Shown here in pieces: positions 19,806 through 28,852 of a DNA stretch of 64,000 nucleotides. How positions within the stretch are numbered: the stretch's first letter is position 1; every line of letters starts with the position of its first letter. This DNA comes from an uncultured Granulosicoccus sp. GTDB lineage: Bacteria > Pseudomonadota > Gammaproteobacteria > Granulosicoccales > Granulosicoccaceae. The notes beneath the pieces are model-generated. The model had not been told where the DNA came from and did not search any database. It saw only the letters and a list, made by a program, of their open reading frames with translations. The stretch spans positions 1 to 64,000 of the forward strand of contig CANMQI010000007.1 in NCBI GenBank assembly GCA_947499955.1, given 5' to 3'. Position numbers and translations under genes: made by a program.

Positions 19806-20966
19806 TCAGGCTGTCCGCTTGGCCAGCCTGACGATCAGGTCGGCCACCCGTTCGGATGCGCCGCTGTCTCCCATATTGATCTTCAGTGCCTGCAGGTCTT
19901 CCAGCATGGTGTGGCGGCGTTCGTCATCCTGCAACAGTGAGAGCACATCATCGGCCATGGCCTCCGGGGTGGCTGCATCCTGAACATATTCAGGCACGAT
20001 GCGCCGTCCAGCCACGATATTGACCAATGATATATCCGGAATGCTGATGAGCCGCTTCATGATGGCGTAGTTGAGCCGGTTGATGATGTACATCACCACC
20101 ATGGGGGTGCCCATCAGTGCGGTCTCAAGCGTTGCCGTGCCGGAGGCCACCAGGGCCACATCGGATGCCCGCATGACAGTGCGTGAATTTCCGGTGACGA
20201 CTGTCAGTTTTTCCGGCGCGTTCTCGCCGAGACTGTCCTTGATGAAGGACTCTTCGAGGGTGGGGGCGACCGGCAGGATGAATTGGCAATCGGGCAGGCG
20301 CTGAGCGATAAGGCTGGCCGTGGCAAGCATGGCGGGCAGGTTGCGATTGATTTCACCGGTGCGACTGCCCGGCAGCAGTGAGACCACAGGCTTGTCGCTA
20401 TCGAGCCCGAAGTGGTCGCAGGCTTCATCTGTCGTGAAGGGTGATACGGCATCGGCCACCACCGGGTTACCGACATAGCTGACTGGCACACCGGCCTTCT
20501 GGTAGATCTCGACTTCAAACGGGAACAGGACGGCCATGTGGCTGACCAGTTTGCTGATGCGTTTGACGCGGCCTGCTCGCCAGGCCCATACCTTGGGGCT
20601 GATGTAGAACAACACGGGAATACCGAGCTCGCGCGCTGTTTCTGCCAGCTTGAGGTTGAAATCCGGGTAGTCCACCAACAGCAGGACATCGGGTCGGCGT
20701 TGGCGCAGGGTGTCGCGCAGTCGTGCCAGGCGCTTCATGAAACGCGGATAGTTGATCAGCACGTCAACAATGCCGATGACGGCCAGATCGCGACAGTCGA
20801 CGATCAGCTCCGTGCCGGCGGCCTGTAGCTGATCGGCACCCATGCCGAAGCTGGAAAAGGCGACGCCCTGATCGCTCAGGGCTTCGATGGCATGGGCTGC
20901 GTGGGCGTCGCCGGAGGCTTCACCGGCGGAAACCATCACGGATAGTGGTTTTACGTCTGTCATCAT
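19806..20966 (-). CDS. lpxB: Lipid-A-disaccharide synthase LpxB
   Basis: LpxB, a peripheral-membrane GT19 glycosyltransferase, joins lipid X and UDP-diacylglucosamine. The 386 residues show SVMVSAGEASGDAHAA near the N-terminus, LLVDYPDFNLKLA, KVWAWRAGRVKRI and SLLPGSRTGEINR, all family landmarks. The gene faces lpxA instead of following it, so it must have its own promoter upstream of 20966. Two adjacent ATG codons (20966 and 20963) could serve as start. Confidence 0.95.
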   Translation of the reverse strand: MMTDVKPLSVMVSAGEASGDAHAAHAIEALSDQGVAFSSFGMGADQLQAAGTELIVDCRDLAVIGIVDVLINYPRFMKRLARLRDTLRQRRPDVLLLVDYPDFNLKLAETARELGIPVLFYISPKVWAWRAGRVKRISKLVSHMAVLFPFEVEIYQKAGVPVSYVGNPVVADAVSPFTTDEACDHFGLDSDKPVVSLLPGSRTGEINRNLPAMLATASLIAQRLPDCQFILPVAPTLEESFIKDSLGENAPEKLTVVTGNSRTVMRASDVALVASGTATLETALMGTPMVVMYIINRLNYAIMKRLISIPDISLVNIVAGRRIVPEYVQDAATPEAMADDVLSLLQDDERRHTMLEDLQALKINMGDSGASERVADLIVRLAKRTA

Positions 20967-21000
20967 GCACTGTCACTGGTGGATGATGAGCATTTTAGCC

Positions 21001-22488
21001 CTATTGCCTGCCGGTCGTCCGATAGGCTCGCCAGCCAAGCACACTCAGCAGCATCAGAAACAGGCTGCCATTGTCTGAACCACCTGCCGAGGCATCATTG
21101 CTGGCAACCGCGCCTGACTGGGCTGCTGCGATGGCAGGAATCGCGATTACCGGCTCGCTGGTCTCCTGATCGTCCGATTCCTGTCTGGAGGTGTTGCTGA
21201 CACTCCTGGCGTCATTGTTGACAGGCTCTGCGCTCAGAACGCCATCGTCGTTGTAGTGGTTGTTGTCCGGATCGGGATCCATGGTTCGCGAGGTCAGCAG
21301 GATCTTGACATCGTCGGCCGTGGCACTGCCCGGGTCGGCAAGGATGGTAAAGCGTGACTCGGTCTTCTCGCTCATGGTCGGACGAGTGCAGCGCAGCTCG
21401 GAGCTGTAGTTCAGGCAGTCCCAGCTGGTATCTCCCGATACACCCTGCCAGACGGTGTCGTCAGCGAGTTTGACTACCAGCTGTACTTCATTCGCGCCCA
21501 GATTGCCCTGATTGAGCACCGTGATGCCCAGCTCCAGACTATCGCCGCTCTGTATATCGCTCGGTGGCAACAGTGCCAGATCGGTGGCGTACATCTGATC
21601 GACAGAGCTGGCATCGATGTCACTCAGCTCGATGCGCTGGCCGATTTCAACACCGTCAGGCACGACGATGGTGGGCGTCGTGCTGTTACTGAAGAAGTAC
21701 TCACCGTAATGCATGATGGAGCCATAGTCATAGGGCCCGTAATTTCGAGTGCCGATGTTCTGCAGCTTGAAGTTGATGTCCTTTCCGTTGATTATCTGGT
21801 CCCAGTTGATCTGTACATAGCTGTCTCGGTCCGAGCGTGTGTGCTCATGGAACAGCCCCAATGCGTGGCCAATCTCATGGATGATGCTGCCGGGAGTACA
21901 ACCGTCGGAGACCATGACCGACTGTTCGCCGCCCTGCATGCCGACATAGGAGGCACAGCCGTTACTGCTGGCAAAGCGCAGATAGTGCGGGTATTGCTCG
22001 GCATTCTCCTCCGTACGCTCGACGAAGGTAATGCGGCTTCGTTCCATCCAGTGCTCGATGGCCAGTTCGATATTGGCCTGCTGGATGGCTGAATTGCGGG
22101 TGGGGGGCATGTAGGGAACAATACCGTCCGGCCACCGGCCGAAGGCATCTTCTCTGGCCAGTCCGCGGGCGCTCATGTTGCGTGGAATCGAGCCGTCGCT
22201 ATCCACCGAGCCGAGCAGGATGTCCCCTTCGAAGATGGCCAGGCCCTGGATGATTTCGTAATGATAGTCACCGGTGCTGCCGTGAGTGGGCAGGGAATCG
22301 GTGAAGTCATTGAGCAAGGCAGGGTCGGCGACAAACATTTCCGGTGGGTCGGCACGCGCACAGCCTGACAGCACGATCAGCATCGCCGAGGTCAGGATGA
22401 CCAGTGGCCGAGTCTCTGACGGATTACCTGTCAGGGATCTGTGCCGGGACAAGTTCTTGCAAACTTGCTGAAACTTTGTGAAGCGCAT
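21001..22488 (-). CDS. Astacin-family (M12A) zinc metalloprotease lipoprotein with GlyGly-CTERM-like tail
   Basis: The 495-residue protein carries the full astacin zinc motif HEIGHALGLFHEHTRSDRD in its middle third, followed by the astacin-type Met-turn region (YGSIMHYGEYFFS). This makes an active secreted endopeptidase likely. The N-terminus has a hydrophobic stretch ending in the lipobox LSGC (Cys near residue 43), pointing to lipid anchoring. After the protease comes a beta-rich domain of about 100 residues (LELGITVLNQGNLGANEV), CARDB-like, then a disordered Ser/Ala stretch. The C-terminus is GGS-DNG, a hydrophobic helix and a short basic end (WRAYRTTGRQ). This resembles the GlyGly-CTERM signal cleaved by rhombosortase. 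Its substrate is unknown. Confidence 0.85.
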   Translation of the reverse strand: MRFTKFQQVCKNLSRHRSLTGNPSETRPLVILTSAMLIVLSGCARADPPEMFVADPALLNDFTDSLPTHGSTGDYHYEIIQGLAIFEGDILLGSVDSDGSIPRNMSARGLAREDAFGRWPDGIVPYMPPTRNSAIQQANIELAIEHWMERSRITFVERTEENAEQYPHYLRFASSNGCASYVGMQGGEQSVMVSDGCTPGSIIHEIGHALGLFHEHTRSDRDSYVQINWDQIINGKDINFKLQNIGTRNYGPYDYGSIMHYGEYFFSNSTTPTIVVPDGVEIGQRIELSDIDASSVDQMYATDLALLPPSDIQSGDSLELGITVLNQGNLGANEVQLVVKLADDTVWQGVSGDTSWDCLNYSSELRCTRPTMSEKTESRFTILADPGSATADDVKILLTSRTMDPDPDNNHYNDDGVLSAEPVNNDARSVSNTSRQESDDQETSEPVIAIPAIAAAQSGAVASNDASAGGSDNGSLFLMLLSVLGWRAYRTTGRQ

Positions 22489-22885
22489 TGGCTCGACTCA
22501 CTTTTTTTATTATTTTTATCGTGTGACGAGAAGGTTGGGGCAGCATGGTGTCCAGTCAGTCCGGCCACCTTCAAATCGTCTGTCAGTACGTGTATCGGTA
22601 ACTTCCTGCATCCATGAACGCAGATTCCGAAAACCGATGGGCAATCGGCACACGGAAAGGGACGTGAGTAACATCTTGCCGACTAACTGCTGGCGAGTTC
22701 ACAGGCCGTGTGCAAGACAATGTCGATTGGGTATGCTCGATGCCGGGTAACTCGCGGCGGTGCCGAGGGATCGTCACTCGGTCGACTAGCTGCCTTGCAA
22801 GGCACCGGCTGATTGCCCTGAGGCGAATCAGCCGGGTCGATTACACAGGCCCACCCACCAGCGGTGGGCATGCCTCTTCTTCATC
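22489..22885. other. Intergenic region between the chitobiase end and the astacin start
   Basis: No convincing gene lies here; the open frames have no family features. An AT-rich stretch at 22500-22522 may hold the promoter of the minus-strand astacin gene. GCCCACC and GGTGGGC around a 7-nt loop (about 22846-22866) form a hairpin just beyond the chitobiase stop and may terminate it. Confidence 0.5.
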
Positions 22886-25705
22886 TCACTGAGTGAGGGT
22901 TTCCACACGGCCGATGCGTTGACCGTTGGCAGAACGGGCACGAATGGCAACCACGGCACCGTTGGGCGATGTGCCCGCAGAATAGAGCGAAAAGTTCTGA
23001 CCATCGGTGGAGTATTCCAGCGGCAGGCCCGGCAGTTCACTGTTCATCACCAGTGCGCCACCTGCGGTGTTGGCACCGGGGACCGGAATGCGGTAACGGA
23101 TGCCGGCCGCATCGAGCTTGCGCAGCTCCTTGACGGCCAGAGCCGCAGCAAAGCCGGCATAGTCATTCGTCAGGGCCGTCTTGTCGACCAGATCGGTATC
23201 GCCGGAAAAGGTCTGGCCAGGCACATAATCCAGTTCCCAATCCGCTTTCGACCAGGCTCTTTCAGCCAGCGCAATCACACGTGGAAACAACATGTACTCG
23301 AATTGCTCCGGAGTACGAATGGTCTCGCTCCACAAATGGCCCTGCATGCCCAGGAAGCCCTGATTGGCAACATCGCCGGTAGCACTCCAGCTGCGTCCTT
23401 CGCGATTGACCGAGGTCTCGGCGTTTTGCGGCAGATTCTCCGGTGCGAAACCGAACACCTTGCGGGTGTCGGTAAAACGAGTCGCCCAGTAGTAGCCACG
23501 CTCTTCGGGGTTGGCTTCCTGCGGGAAGTCGAAATACAGGAAGTCAGGCACCGATACGACTGTCTCGAAACCGCGGTTGGAGAAACCATTGATGTTGTTG
23601 TAGCCGGTGGAGGTTGCCAGCATTTCCCAGTAGCCCACGCCTGCACGTTGTGTGGCAAGGTCACTGGCATCCAGATCGTCGTAGATATCCTGGTAGGCGT
23701 ACATCGCAGGGATACCGGCAGCAGCAACACGCTGAGCTACTTCCTTGACGAAGTAGGGCTGCAGCACTTCACGTGAAGAGATACCCGGGTTGCTGTCGAT
23801 CAACGCTGCACAGGCGGGTGAGTTTTCCCAGGGGAAATCCCATTCGCTGCGGTTGATGTTGCCGCGGTAGGAGACCTTGTCGCCAGCATTGACGTCCTGA
23901 AATCCGCCGCCGGTGAACACGTTTTTCGCCTCATCACCGCCCATGTGGAAGATCTCCAGCTCCAGGCCCGCTTGCTGATACATGGCGTTCACGTCGTTGA
24001 TGACGGTTTCAATGAAGTTGTAGGTACCCGGAACACACGGATTCAGGATGCCATCGTCATAGTGCTGGATGGTCAGGTAGCGCGAGGTATCCGCCGGATC
24101 GTCGACCCGGACATTGATGTCATCGGCATCGCCGAGGTTCACCGCACGGGCCCGCATCGCAACCACGGCTGCACGGGCATGGGCCGGCATGTCGAATTCG
24201 GGGATGACATCGATCTTGCGAGCCGCTGCGTAGCGCAGCAGGGAGACGAACTGGGCGCTGGTGTAGAAACCGCTACCCTGATTGCTGGTAAAGGGGCCTG
24301 AGCCGAGCTGCGGCATCAGGCTGGTCGTCTCGGAGACATTGCCATCGCTATCCAGGGCAAAACCTCGACGTGCACCCACATCCGTGAGTTCCGGCAGGGA
24401 CGGGATCTGCAAGCGCCAGCCTTCATCATCGGTCAGGTGGATGTGCAGCTTGTTCAGCTTGTAGGCCGCCATCTGGTCCATGAGCTTCTGCAGGGATTCC
24501 ACCGAATGGAAATTACGGGCCACATCGACATGCATACCGCGAAAGTCGAAGCGCGGCGAATCCTGCACACTGACAAGGGGCAGGGTGCCAACACCGGGCT
24601 GTACCAGCGCCAGCAGCGACTGCGCCGCATGGAACAGAGCTGTCTCATCGGCTCCGGTGAGGCTGATGCCACTGGTCGTGACGTCCAGTGTGTAGCTGCC
24701 GAGAGTCAGTGACGGGTTGATGGTCGCGCTCAGCGGTACGCTGGCGGAGGTGCCCATGAACTGCGCCTGACGAGCCTGCAGTGCGGCCACCGAGTCAGCA
24801 GACAGGTCGGTGCCATTGAAGGAAAAACCGTTACCGATGTTCAGTGTGCCGCTGCCCAGGGTCATGCTGGCCGGGCGGGGAATGATGCGGGCCTGGATCT
24901 CTTCAGCCGTGAGCGTGTCGGCAGCCGCCTGTGCATCGCCATTGGCTGCGAAGCGACTGCTGGCCGAGGCTACCGGTGTCGGCTCGCCATTGTAGGACTG
25001 GGCATTGTCACCCGTGATGGCCACTGAATAGGCCGATTCATCGGTCTCTTCATCGGTATTGCCGATCAGCGTGACAGCACCGTTGTCGCGCACCAGCCAG
25101 TAACGTGGCATGAAGTCCGATTCGATGAGGTGGTTGAATTCGGTGACCAGGCCGATGGTCTTGACGTTGCCGTCAAAGCCGTTGAAGGCCTCGGTGGGTT
25201 CCAGGTAGTTCAGGTCGCCATTGACCAGGGATACGCTGAATTCTTCGCTGTCTACCCGCAGGATTCGGCGAATGCTGTGGAAGTACAGTTTCCAGTTGCC
25301 ATCGTTCAGCACACCGTTGGCGTCCTTGATGTGCAGATTGGTCACGCTGCAGGAGGCGTATTCGGCTGCCAGCGACTGACAGCTGGGGTTGCCAGAGGGG
25401 AAGGCATCGCCGCCGTGGTTTTCCACCACTTCGTAGACCACCGCCAGGGTGTCGGGCAAGGCGGCTGCCTTGGCGCGTCCAACGTCCGAGTACAGGGTGG
25501 TATCTGCCGGGTTGGCCGCGTTCTGCGGCAAGGGCTTGCCGGCATGGCTCAGCGCGGAGGTGTCGTCGGAGGGTTGGCCGCCCGTATTTCCACCGTCCGT
25601 TCCACCATCAGTGCCGCCGCCGGAGCTGCTGGAGCTGTCGCAGGCTGTTGCCAGAGCTGCTGAGAACAGCAGGGCAAGAGTCAATTTCAGGGAATTTTTT
25701 TTCAT
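22886..25705 (-). CDS. Beta-N-acetylhexosaminidase (GH20, chitobiase type), lipoprotein
   Basis: This large 939-residue GH20 enzyme releases GlcNAc from chitin or peptidoglycan fragments. It has a lipoprotein signal with the lipobox LATAC and a Gly/Thr/Ser linker (GGGTDGGTDGG). A chitobiase-type N-terminal carbohydrate-binding domain follows, then a GH20b domain (ARIIPRPASMTLGSG) and the TIM barrel starting FDFRGMHVDVARNFHS. The catalytic Asp-Glu pair is in HMGGDEAKN. WRLQIPSLPELTDVGARRG and the C-terminal region also match chitobiases. The start at 25705 was chosen because the signal peptide begins there; the frame is open 123 bp further upstream. Lipid anchoring suggests action in the periplasm or at the cell surface. 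Confidence 0.92.
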   Translation of the reverse strand: MKKNSLKLTLALLFSAALATACDSSSSSGGGTDGGTDGGNTGGQPSDDTSALSHAGKPLPQNAANPADTTLYSDVGRAKAAALPDTLAVVYEVVENHGGDAFPSGNPSCQSLAAEYASCSVTNLHIKDANGVLNDGNWKLYFHSIRRILRVDSEEFSVSLVNGDLNYLEPTEAFNGFDGNVKTIGLVTEFNHLIESDFMPRYWLVRDNGAVTLIGNTDEETDESAYSVAITGDNAQSYNGEPTPVASASSRFAANGDAQAAADTLTAEEIQARIIPRPASMTLGSGTLNIGNGFSFNGTDLSADSVAALQARQAQFMGTSASVPLSATINPSLTLGSYTLDVTTSGISLTGADETALFHAAQSLLALVQPGVGTLPLVSVQDSPRFDFRGMHVDVARNFHSVESLQKLMDQMAAYKLNKLHIHLTDDEGWRLQIPSLPELTDVGARRGFALDSDGNVSETTSLMPQLGSGPFTSNQGSGFYTSAQFVSLLRYAAARKIDVIPEFDMPAHARAAVVAMRARAVNLGDADDINVRVDDPADTSRYLTIQHYDDGILNPCVPGTYNFIETVINDVNAMYQQAGLELEIFHMGGDEAKNVFTGGGFQDVNAGDKVSYRGNINRSEWDFPWENSPACAALIDSNPGISSREVLQPYFVKEVAQRVAAAGIPAMYAYQDIYDDLDASDLATQRAGVGYWEMLATSTGYNNINGFSNRGFETVVSVPDFLYFDFPQEANPEERGYYWATRFTDTRKVFGFAPENLPQNAETSVNREGRSWSATGDVANQGFLGMQGHLWSETIRTPEQFEYMLFPRVIALAERAWSKADWELDYVPGQTFSGDTDLVDKTALTNDYAGFAAALAVKELRKLDAAGIRYRIPVPGANTAGGALVMNSELPGLPLEYSTDGQNFSLYSAGTSPNGAVVAIRARSANGQRIGRVETLTQ

Positions 25706-25777
25706 CAGGATGTGCAGAGGGAGTAGTACTGGCATTATGCCTGCCCATTTCCCATTTTTTCGAGCAGTTGTCACACC

Positions 25778-26716
25778 TTGCAAGAGCTTAACGAGACGAC
25801 GTTGCGAAAACCCTTGTTGCGCGACCATTTGCGTCTTCTGACGGCGGCTGCCATCTGGGGTTCCTCATTTCTGCTGAATGCGGTTGCACTGGACGATTTC
25901 ACGCCAGTGGCCATTGCCACCTACCGGGTGCTGGTGGCGGCCATCGTGCTCTGCCTGATCTGCCGCAGCATGAATCTGCCGGTCAGACTGGATCGCCGTT
26001 CGGTGATGCTGCTGGCGGCCATCGGTCTGCTCAACAGCGCCGTGCCCTTTACCCTGATCGGTTGGGGGCAATTGCGCATCGATAGTGCAACCACCGCGAT
26101 ATTGCTGGCCTCATCGCCGTTCTTCACGCTGCTGTTCTCGCACTTCATGACGCATGACGACCGTTTTACCTGGCCCAAGCTCATCGGGCTGGTGCTGGGC
26201 TTTCTGGGCGTTGTGGTGCTCCTGGGTCAGGGGCTGGCACAGGGCGGCGGCGGTTTGAGTGGCATGCTGGCCGTGGTAGCGGCAGGCTGTTGTTACTCCA
26301 TGTCATCACTGTTGATTCGTCGATTGAAGGGCATGCCGACGCTGCTGCTGGTGGCCGGTACGCTGGTGGCCGCCTGCGTCGTGATGGTGCCTGTGCTGCT
26401 GGTCACGAGCCCACCCTGGGAGCAGAGCTGGAATACCCGTACCGCGAGCGCTCTGGCGGTTCTGGCAATCGGACCGACGGCCATCGCCTATGTGTTACGT
26501 GCACAGATCGTGCAGATCAATGGCGCGGTCTATATGTCGAATGTCGGCTATCTCATTCCATTGTTTGCCGTGTTCTGGGGCTGGTTATTCCTGTCACAGC
26601 AACCCACTATCATCATGTGGGTGGCGCTGTCGCTGATAATGGCGGGTATCGCCATCGGCCAGCGTGGCAAGGCAAGTCCGGTAGCGCCTGCAGCATCGCT
26701 GGCACAGACACCCTGA
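25778..26716 (+). CDS. EamA/DMT-family transporter
   Basis: This is a ten-helix inner-membrane transporter of the drug/metabolite superfamily with two EamA repeats. The first repeat starts at LLTAAAIWGSSFLLNAVALD, and the second covers the C-terminal half with MSSLLIRRLKGMPTLLL and FAVFWGWLFLSQQPT. The substrate cannot be told. No ATG is available at the 5' end. TTG at 25778 gives 312 residues, and TTG at 25802, preceded by a GAGA stretch, gives 304 and may be the real start. It diverges from the chitobiase gene with a gap of about 70-100 bp, so the two may share a control region. Confidence 0.85.
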   Translation: MQELNETTLRKPLLRDHLRLLTAAAIWGSSFLLNAVALDDFTPVAIATYRVLVAAIVLCLICRSMNLPVRLDRRSVMLLAAIGLLNSAVPFTLIGWGQLRIDSATTAILLASSPFFTLLFSHFMTHDDRFTWPKLIGLVLGFLGVVVLLGQGLAQGGGGLSGMLAVVAAGCCYSMSSLLIRRLKGMPTLLLVAGTLVAACVVMVPVLLVTSPPWEQSWNTRTASALAVLAIGPTAIAYVLRAQIVQINGAVYMSNVGYLIPLFAVFWGWLFLSQQPTIIMWVALSLIMAGIAIGQRGKASPVAPAASLAQTP

Positions 26717-26793
26717 GTATTACCTTATTTCCCGATCGACCCACTAGGTATACTTCACACTTTCCGTATTCATCAACAAATCCTTTCTACATC

Positions 26794-28044
26794 ATGACAA
26801 AAGCCAATCCCTGGTCGACTCCCATGCCGGACGAGCAGTTCGATATCATGCGCGACATCATCGCGGCTCCCAGCCCGGTGGGCCTGGAGTCGGCGATGAC
26901 ACTGGGCGTTCTGCAGCCCTATTTCGACAGCTTCATGCCTTCCAACTGGGAAATGCATCAGTTTGTCGGTAATGCCGGCGTGGTATGGGACTCGCACCCG
27001 GGTGAAGACGATCGCTTCAGCGTCATGCTGGTCGGTCATGCCGACAAGATTCGCATGCAGGTGCGCAAGATCGGCAGCGATGGCAAGATCTATGTCAACA
27101 GCGACTCCTTTCTGCCTTGCACCCTGATTGGTCACGAAGTCACGGTATTCAGCGAGAACCCGGAAGAGCCGGGCGCTTACCGCTCGCTCAAAGGTGGCAC
27201 GATCGAGGCCATGGGTGCGATTCACTTCTCGGACCCTGCGCAGCGCACCGGTGACAAGGGCATTCGCCCCAACTCCCTGTACCTGGATCTGCAGATTCAT
27301 GGCGACAACAAGGCTGACCAGATCAAGCGTCTGGGTCTGAAGCCGGGTGACCCGATCTTGCTGGATCGTCCCATCAAGCGCGGTTTCAGTCCTGATACCT
27401 TCTATGGTGCCTACCTGGACAACGGGCTGGGTTGCTTCGTGACTGCCGAAGTTGCCAGGCTGGTGGCCGAAGCCGGTGACACGAAGAACATTCGTGTGCT
27501 CTATGCGGTCGCGTCCCATGAAGAGATCGGCAGATTCGGTAGCCGGGTGCTTGCCGGTGAAATGGCCCCTGATGTGCTGATCGCGATCGATGTGAACCAT
27601 GACTATGTGGCGGCGCCGGGTATCGGTGATCGCAACATGCAGCCGCTGGAGATGGGCAAGGGTTTCACGCTGACCACGGGCGCCATTGTCAGCGAGCAGC
27701 TCAATGCGCGTATCAAGAAAGCCGCCATCAGTGAAGGCATTCCCATGCAGATCGATGTCAGTGGCCGGGATACCGGTACAGATGGCATGGCTTCGGTACT
27801 GGCCAGTGTGGACAGTGCCGCAACGTCGATCGGTTTCCCCACACGTAACATGCACACGATTTCAGAATCGGGACATACGGGTGATGTGCTGGCCGCTATT
27901 CATGTTCTGAAGTCGGCTCTGCTGGCCATGGACCAGGAAGAGGATTTGCATCACGCCTTCAGAACGTCACATCCTCGACTCGACCAGACGGAAACACTGA
28001 GCCATCAGGGCTTTGCCAAGCTGGACAAGAAGAAGGGGAAGTAG
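26794..28044 (+). CDS. M42-family metallopeptidase (NAGGN-associated type)
   Basis: This 416-residue dinuclear zinc aminopeptidase-fold protein has LVGHADKIRMQV (first metal His-Asp), YLDNGLGCF (bridging Asp), SHEEIGRFGSR (catalytic Glu pair), AIDVNHDY (Asp) and a C-terminal HTISESGHTGD (His). The set of ligands expected for M42/M20-like peptidases is therefore present. The overall sequence resembles the M42 hydrolase linked in other bacteria to synthesis of the osmolyte N-acetylglutaminylglutamine amide. The other genes of that system are not next to it, so this assignment is only a resemblance. The ATG at 26794 was chosen by homology over a long upstream open frame. Confidence 0.8.
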   Translation: MTKANPWSTPMPDEQFDIMRDIIAAPSPVGLESAMTLGVLQPYFDSFMPSNWEMHQFVGNAGVVWDSHPGEDDRFSVMLVGHADKIRMQVRKIGSDGKIYVNSDSFLPCTLIGHEVTVFSENPEEPGAYRSLKGGTIEAMGAIHFSDPAQRTGDKGIRPNSLYLDLQIHGDNKADQIKRLGLKPGDPILLDRPIKRGFSPDTFYGAYLDNGLGCFVTAEVARLVAEAGDTKNIRVLYAVASHEEIGRFGSRVLAGEMAPDVLIAIDVNHDYVAAPGIGDRNMQPLEMGKGFTLTTGAIVSEQLNARIKKAAISEGIPMQIDVSGRDTGTDGMASVLASVDSAATSIGFPTRNMHTISESGHTGDVLAAIHVLKSALLAMDQEEDLHHAFRTSHPRLDQTETLSHQGFAKLDKKKGK

Positions 28045-28061
28045 ACAGCTTCACAGCGCGG

Positions 28062-28079
28062 CGGCAGCTTCGGCTGCCG
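28062..28079. terminator. UUCG-loop hairpin between the M42 peptidase and tRNA-Arg
   Basis: CGGCAGC (28062-28068), loop TTCG, GCTGCCG (28073-28079): a very stable tetraloop hairpin 17 bp after the M42 stop and just past the 3' end of the minus-strand tRNA. It has no long T run on either strand. The position suggests shared termination. Confidence 0.5.
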
Positions 28080-28086
28080 TTGTGTA

Positions 28087-28163
28087 TGGTGTCCCGGGAG
28101 GGATTCGAACCCCCGACCTGCCCCTTAGGAGGGGGCTGCTCTATCCAGCTGAGCTACCGGGAC
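28087..28163 (-). tRNA. tRNA-Arg (anticodon CCU)
   Basis: A 77-nt cloverleaf is read on the minus strand. The acceptor GTCCCGG pairs with CCGGGAC. The D-arm contains AGCTCAGCTGGATAGAGC. The anticodon stem GCCCC/GGGGC closes the loop CTCCTAA, which gives anticodon CCU (reads AGG). The T-arm contains GGTTCGAATCC. The CCA end is encoded (28089-28087). Confidence 0.96.
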
Positions 28164-28282
28164 GGCAGACACAGTGCGGAAGTATAGCTAAAACAGGGCA
28201 CCAGGGATGAACATTGCGTGATTCGAGTTGGCGAGAGTACGTCAGCTCGAGTGAGAACCGGGCATTCACTACAGGCAGTCAC

Positions 28283-28849
28283 ATGACAGATCAGGCAGAC
28301 AAGGGCAGAGACGACTCATCGGAAAGACGCGCCAGCGAGCGTGTGCAGGACGCTGTCGCCCTGCATATCGAACGCCTGACGGATCTGCCGGCAGCCGGCC
28401 AGGCCGTATCGGCACCGGCAAGACAATCGGTGCGCAAGCGTGACAAGTACGAGATGGAAGGTTACGCGGCGGTCTGCAGGGACCATCCGGAGGTTGCCGG
28501 TTATATCGACGCTCTGGAGGAGCGCATCCGGGAGTTGTTGCTCGGTGGCGATACCGCGCCGGTCAAGCCGACGCACAAGGTGAGTCTGTCGGCCGGGGGG
28601 GTCCGGTTTTCCGACAACCTGTTGTTGCAGCCGGGTGAGCTGGTGGGTCTGACCCTGACGCTGTTTCCCAGCGGGCAACGCATCGGTACGGATGCACTGA
28701 TCCTGTCTGGTAATGATTCGCCGGAGGTCGCACGCAGCGATTCGCCGACCTATCGGGCACGCTTTGTTCGCATGAGCGATGCTGATCGGCAAACCATCGA
28801 TGCACATGTTCATCGCCTGCTGGGCAAGAGAGTGAGTCTGCAGGACTGA
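28283..28849 (+). CDS. PilZ-like domain protein
   Basis: This 188-residue cytosolic protein has a charged N-terminal third and a C-terminal PilZ-like beta-barrel region. That region reads KVSLSAGGVRFSDNLLLQPG, then LTLTLFPSGQRIG, then YRARFVRMSDADRQTIDAHV. PilZ domains bind cyclic di-GMP through an RxxxR plus D/NxSxxG pair. Here the second motif lacks its acidic or Asn residue (SLSAGG), and no certain RxxxR is visible (an RKRDK segment precedes the domain by about 75 residues). Ligand binding is therefore doubtful. The start at 28283 was chosen over a longer frame from 28214. It ends 3 bp before cobT and may be cotranscribed with it. Confidence 0.65.
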   Translation: MTDQADKGRDDSSERRASERVQDAVALHIERLTDLPAAGQAVSAPARQSVRKRDKYEMEGYAAVCRDHPEVAGYIDALEERIRELLLGGDTAPVKPTHKVSLSAGGVRFSDNLLLQPGELVGLTLTLFPSGQRIGTDALILSGNDSPEVARSDSPTYRARFVRMSDADRQTIDAHVHRLLGKRVSLQD

Positions 28850-28852
28850 TTG

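Noticed and set aside
28164-28282. Cobalamin riboswitch before the cob genes
   Set aside because: No B12-box-like sequence was recognised in the gap upstream of the PilZ-like gene or cobT.
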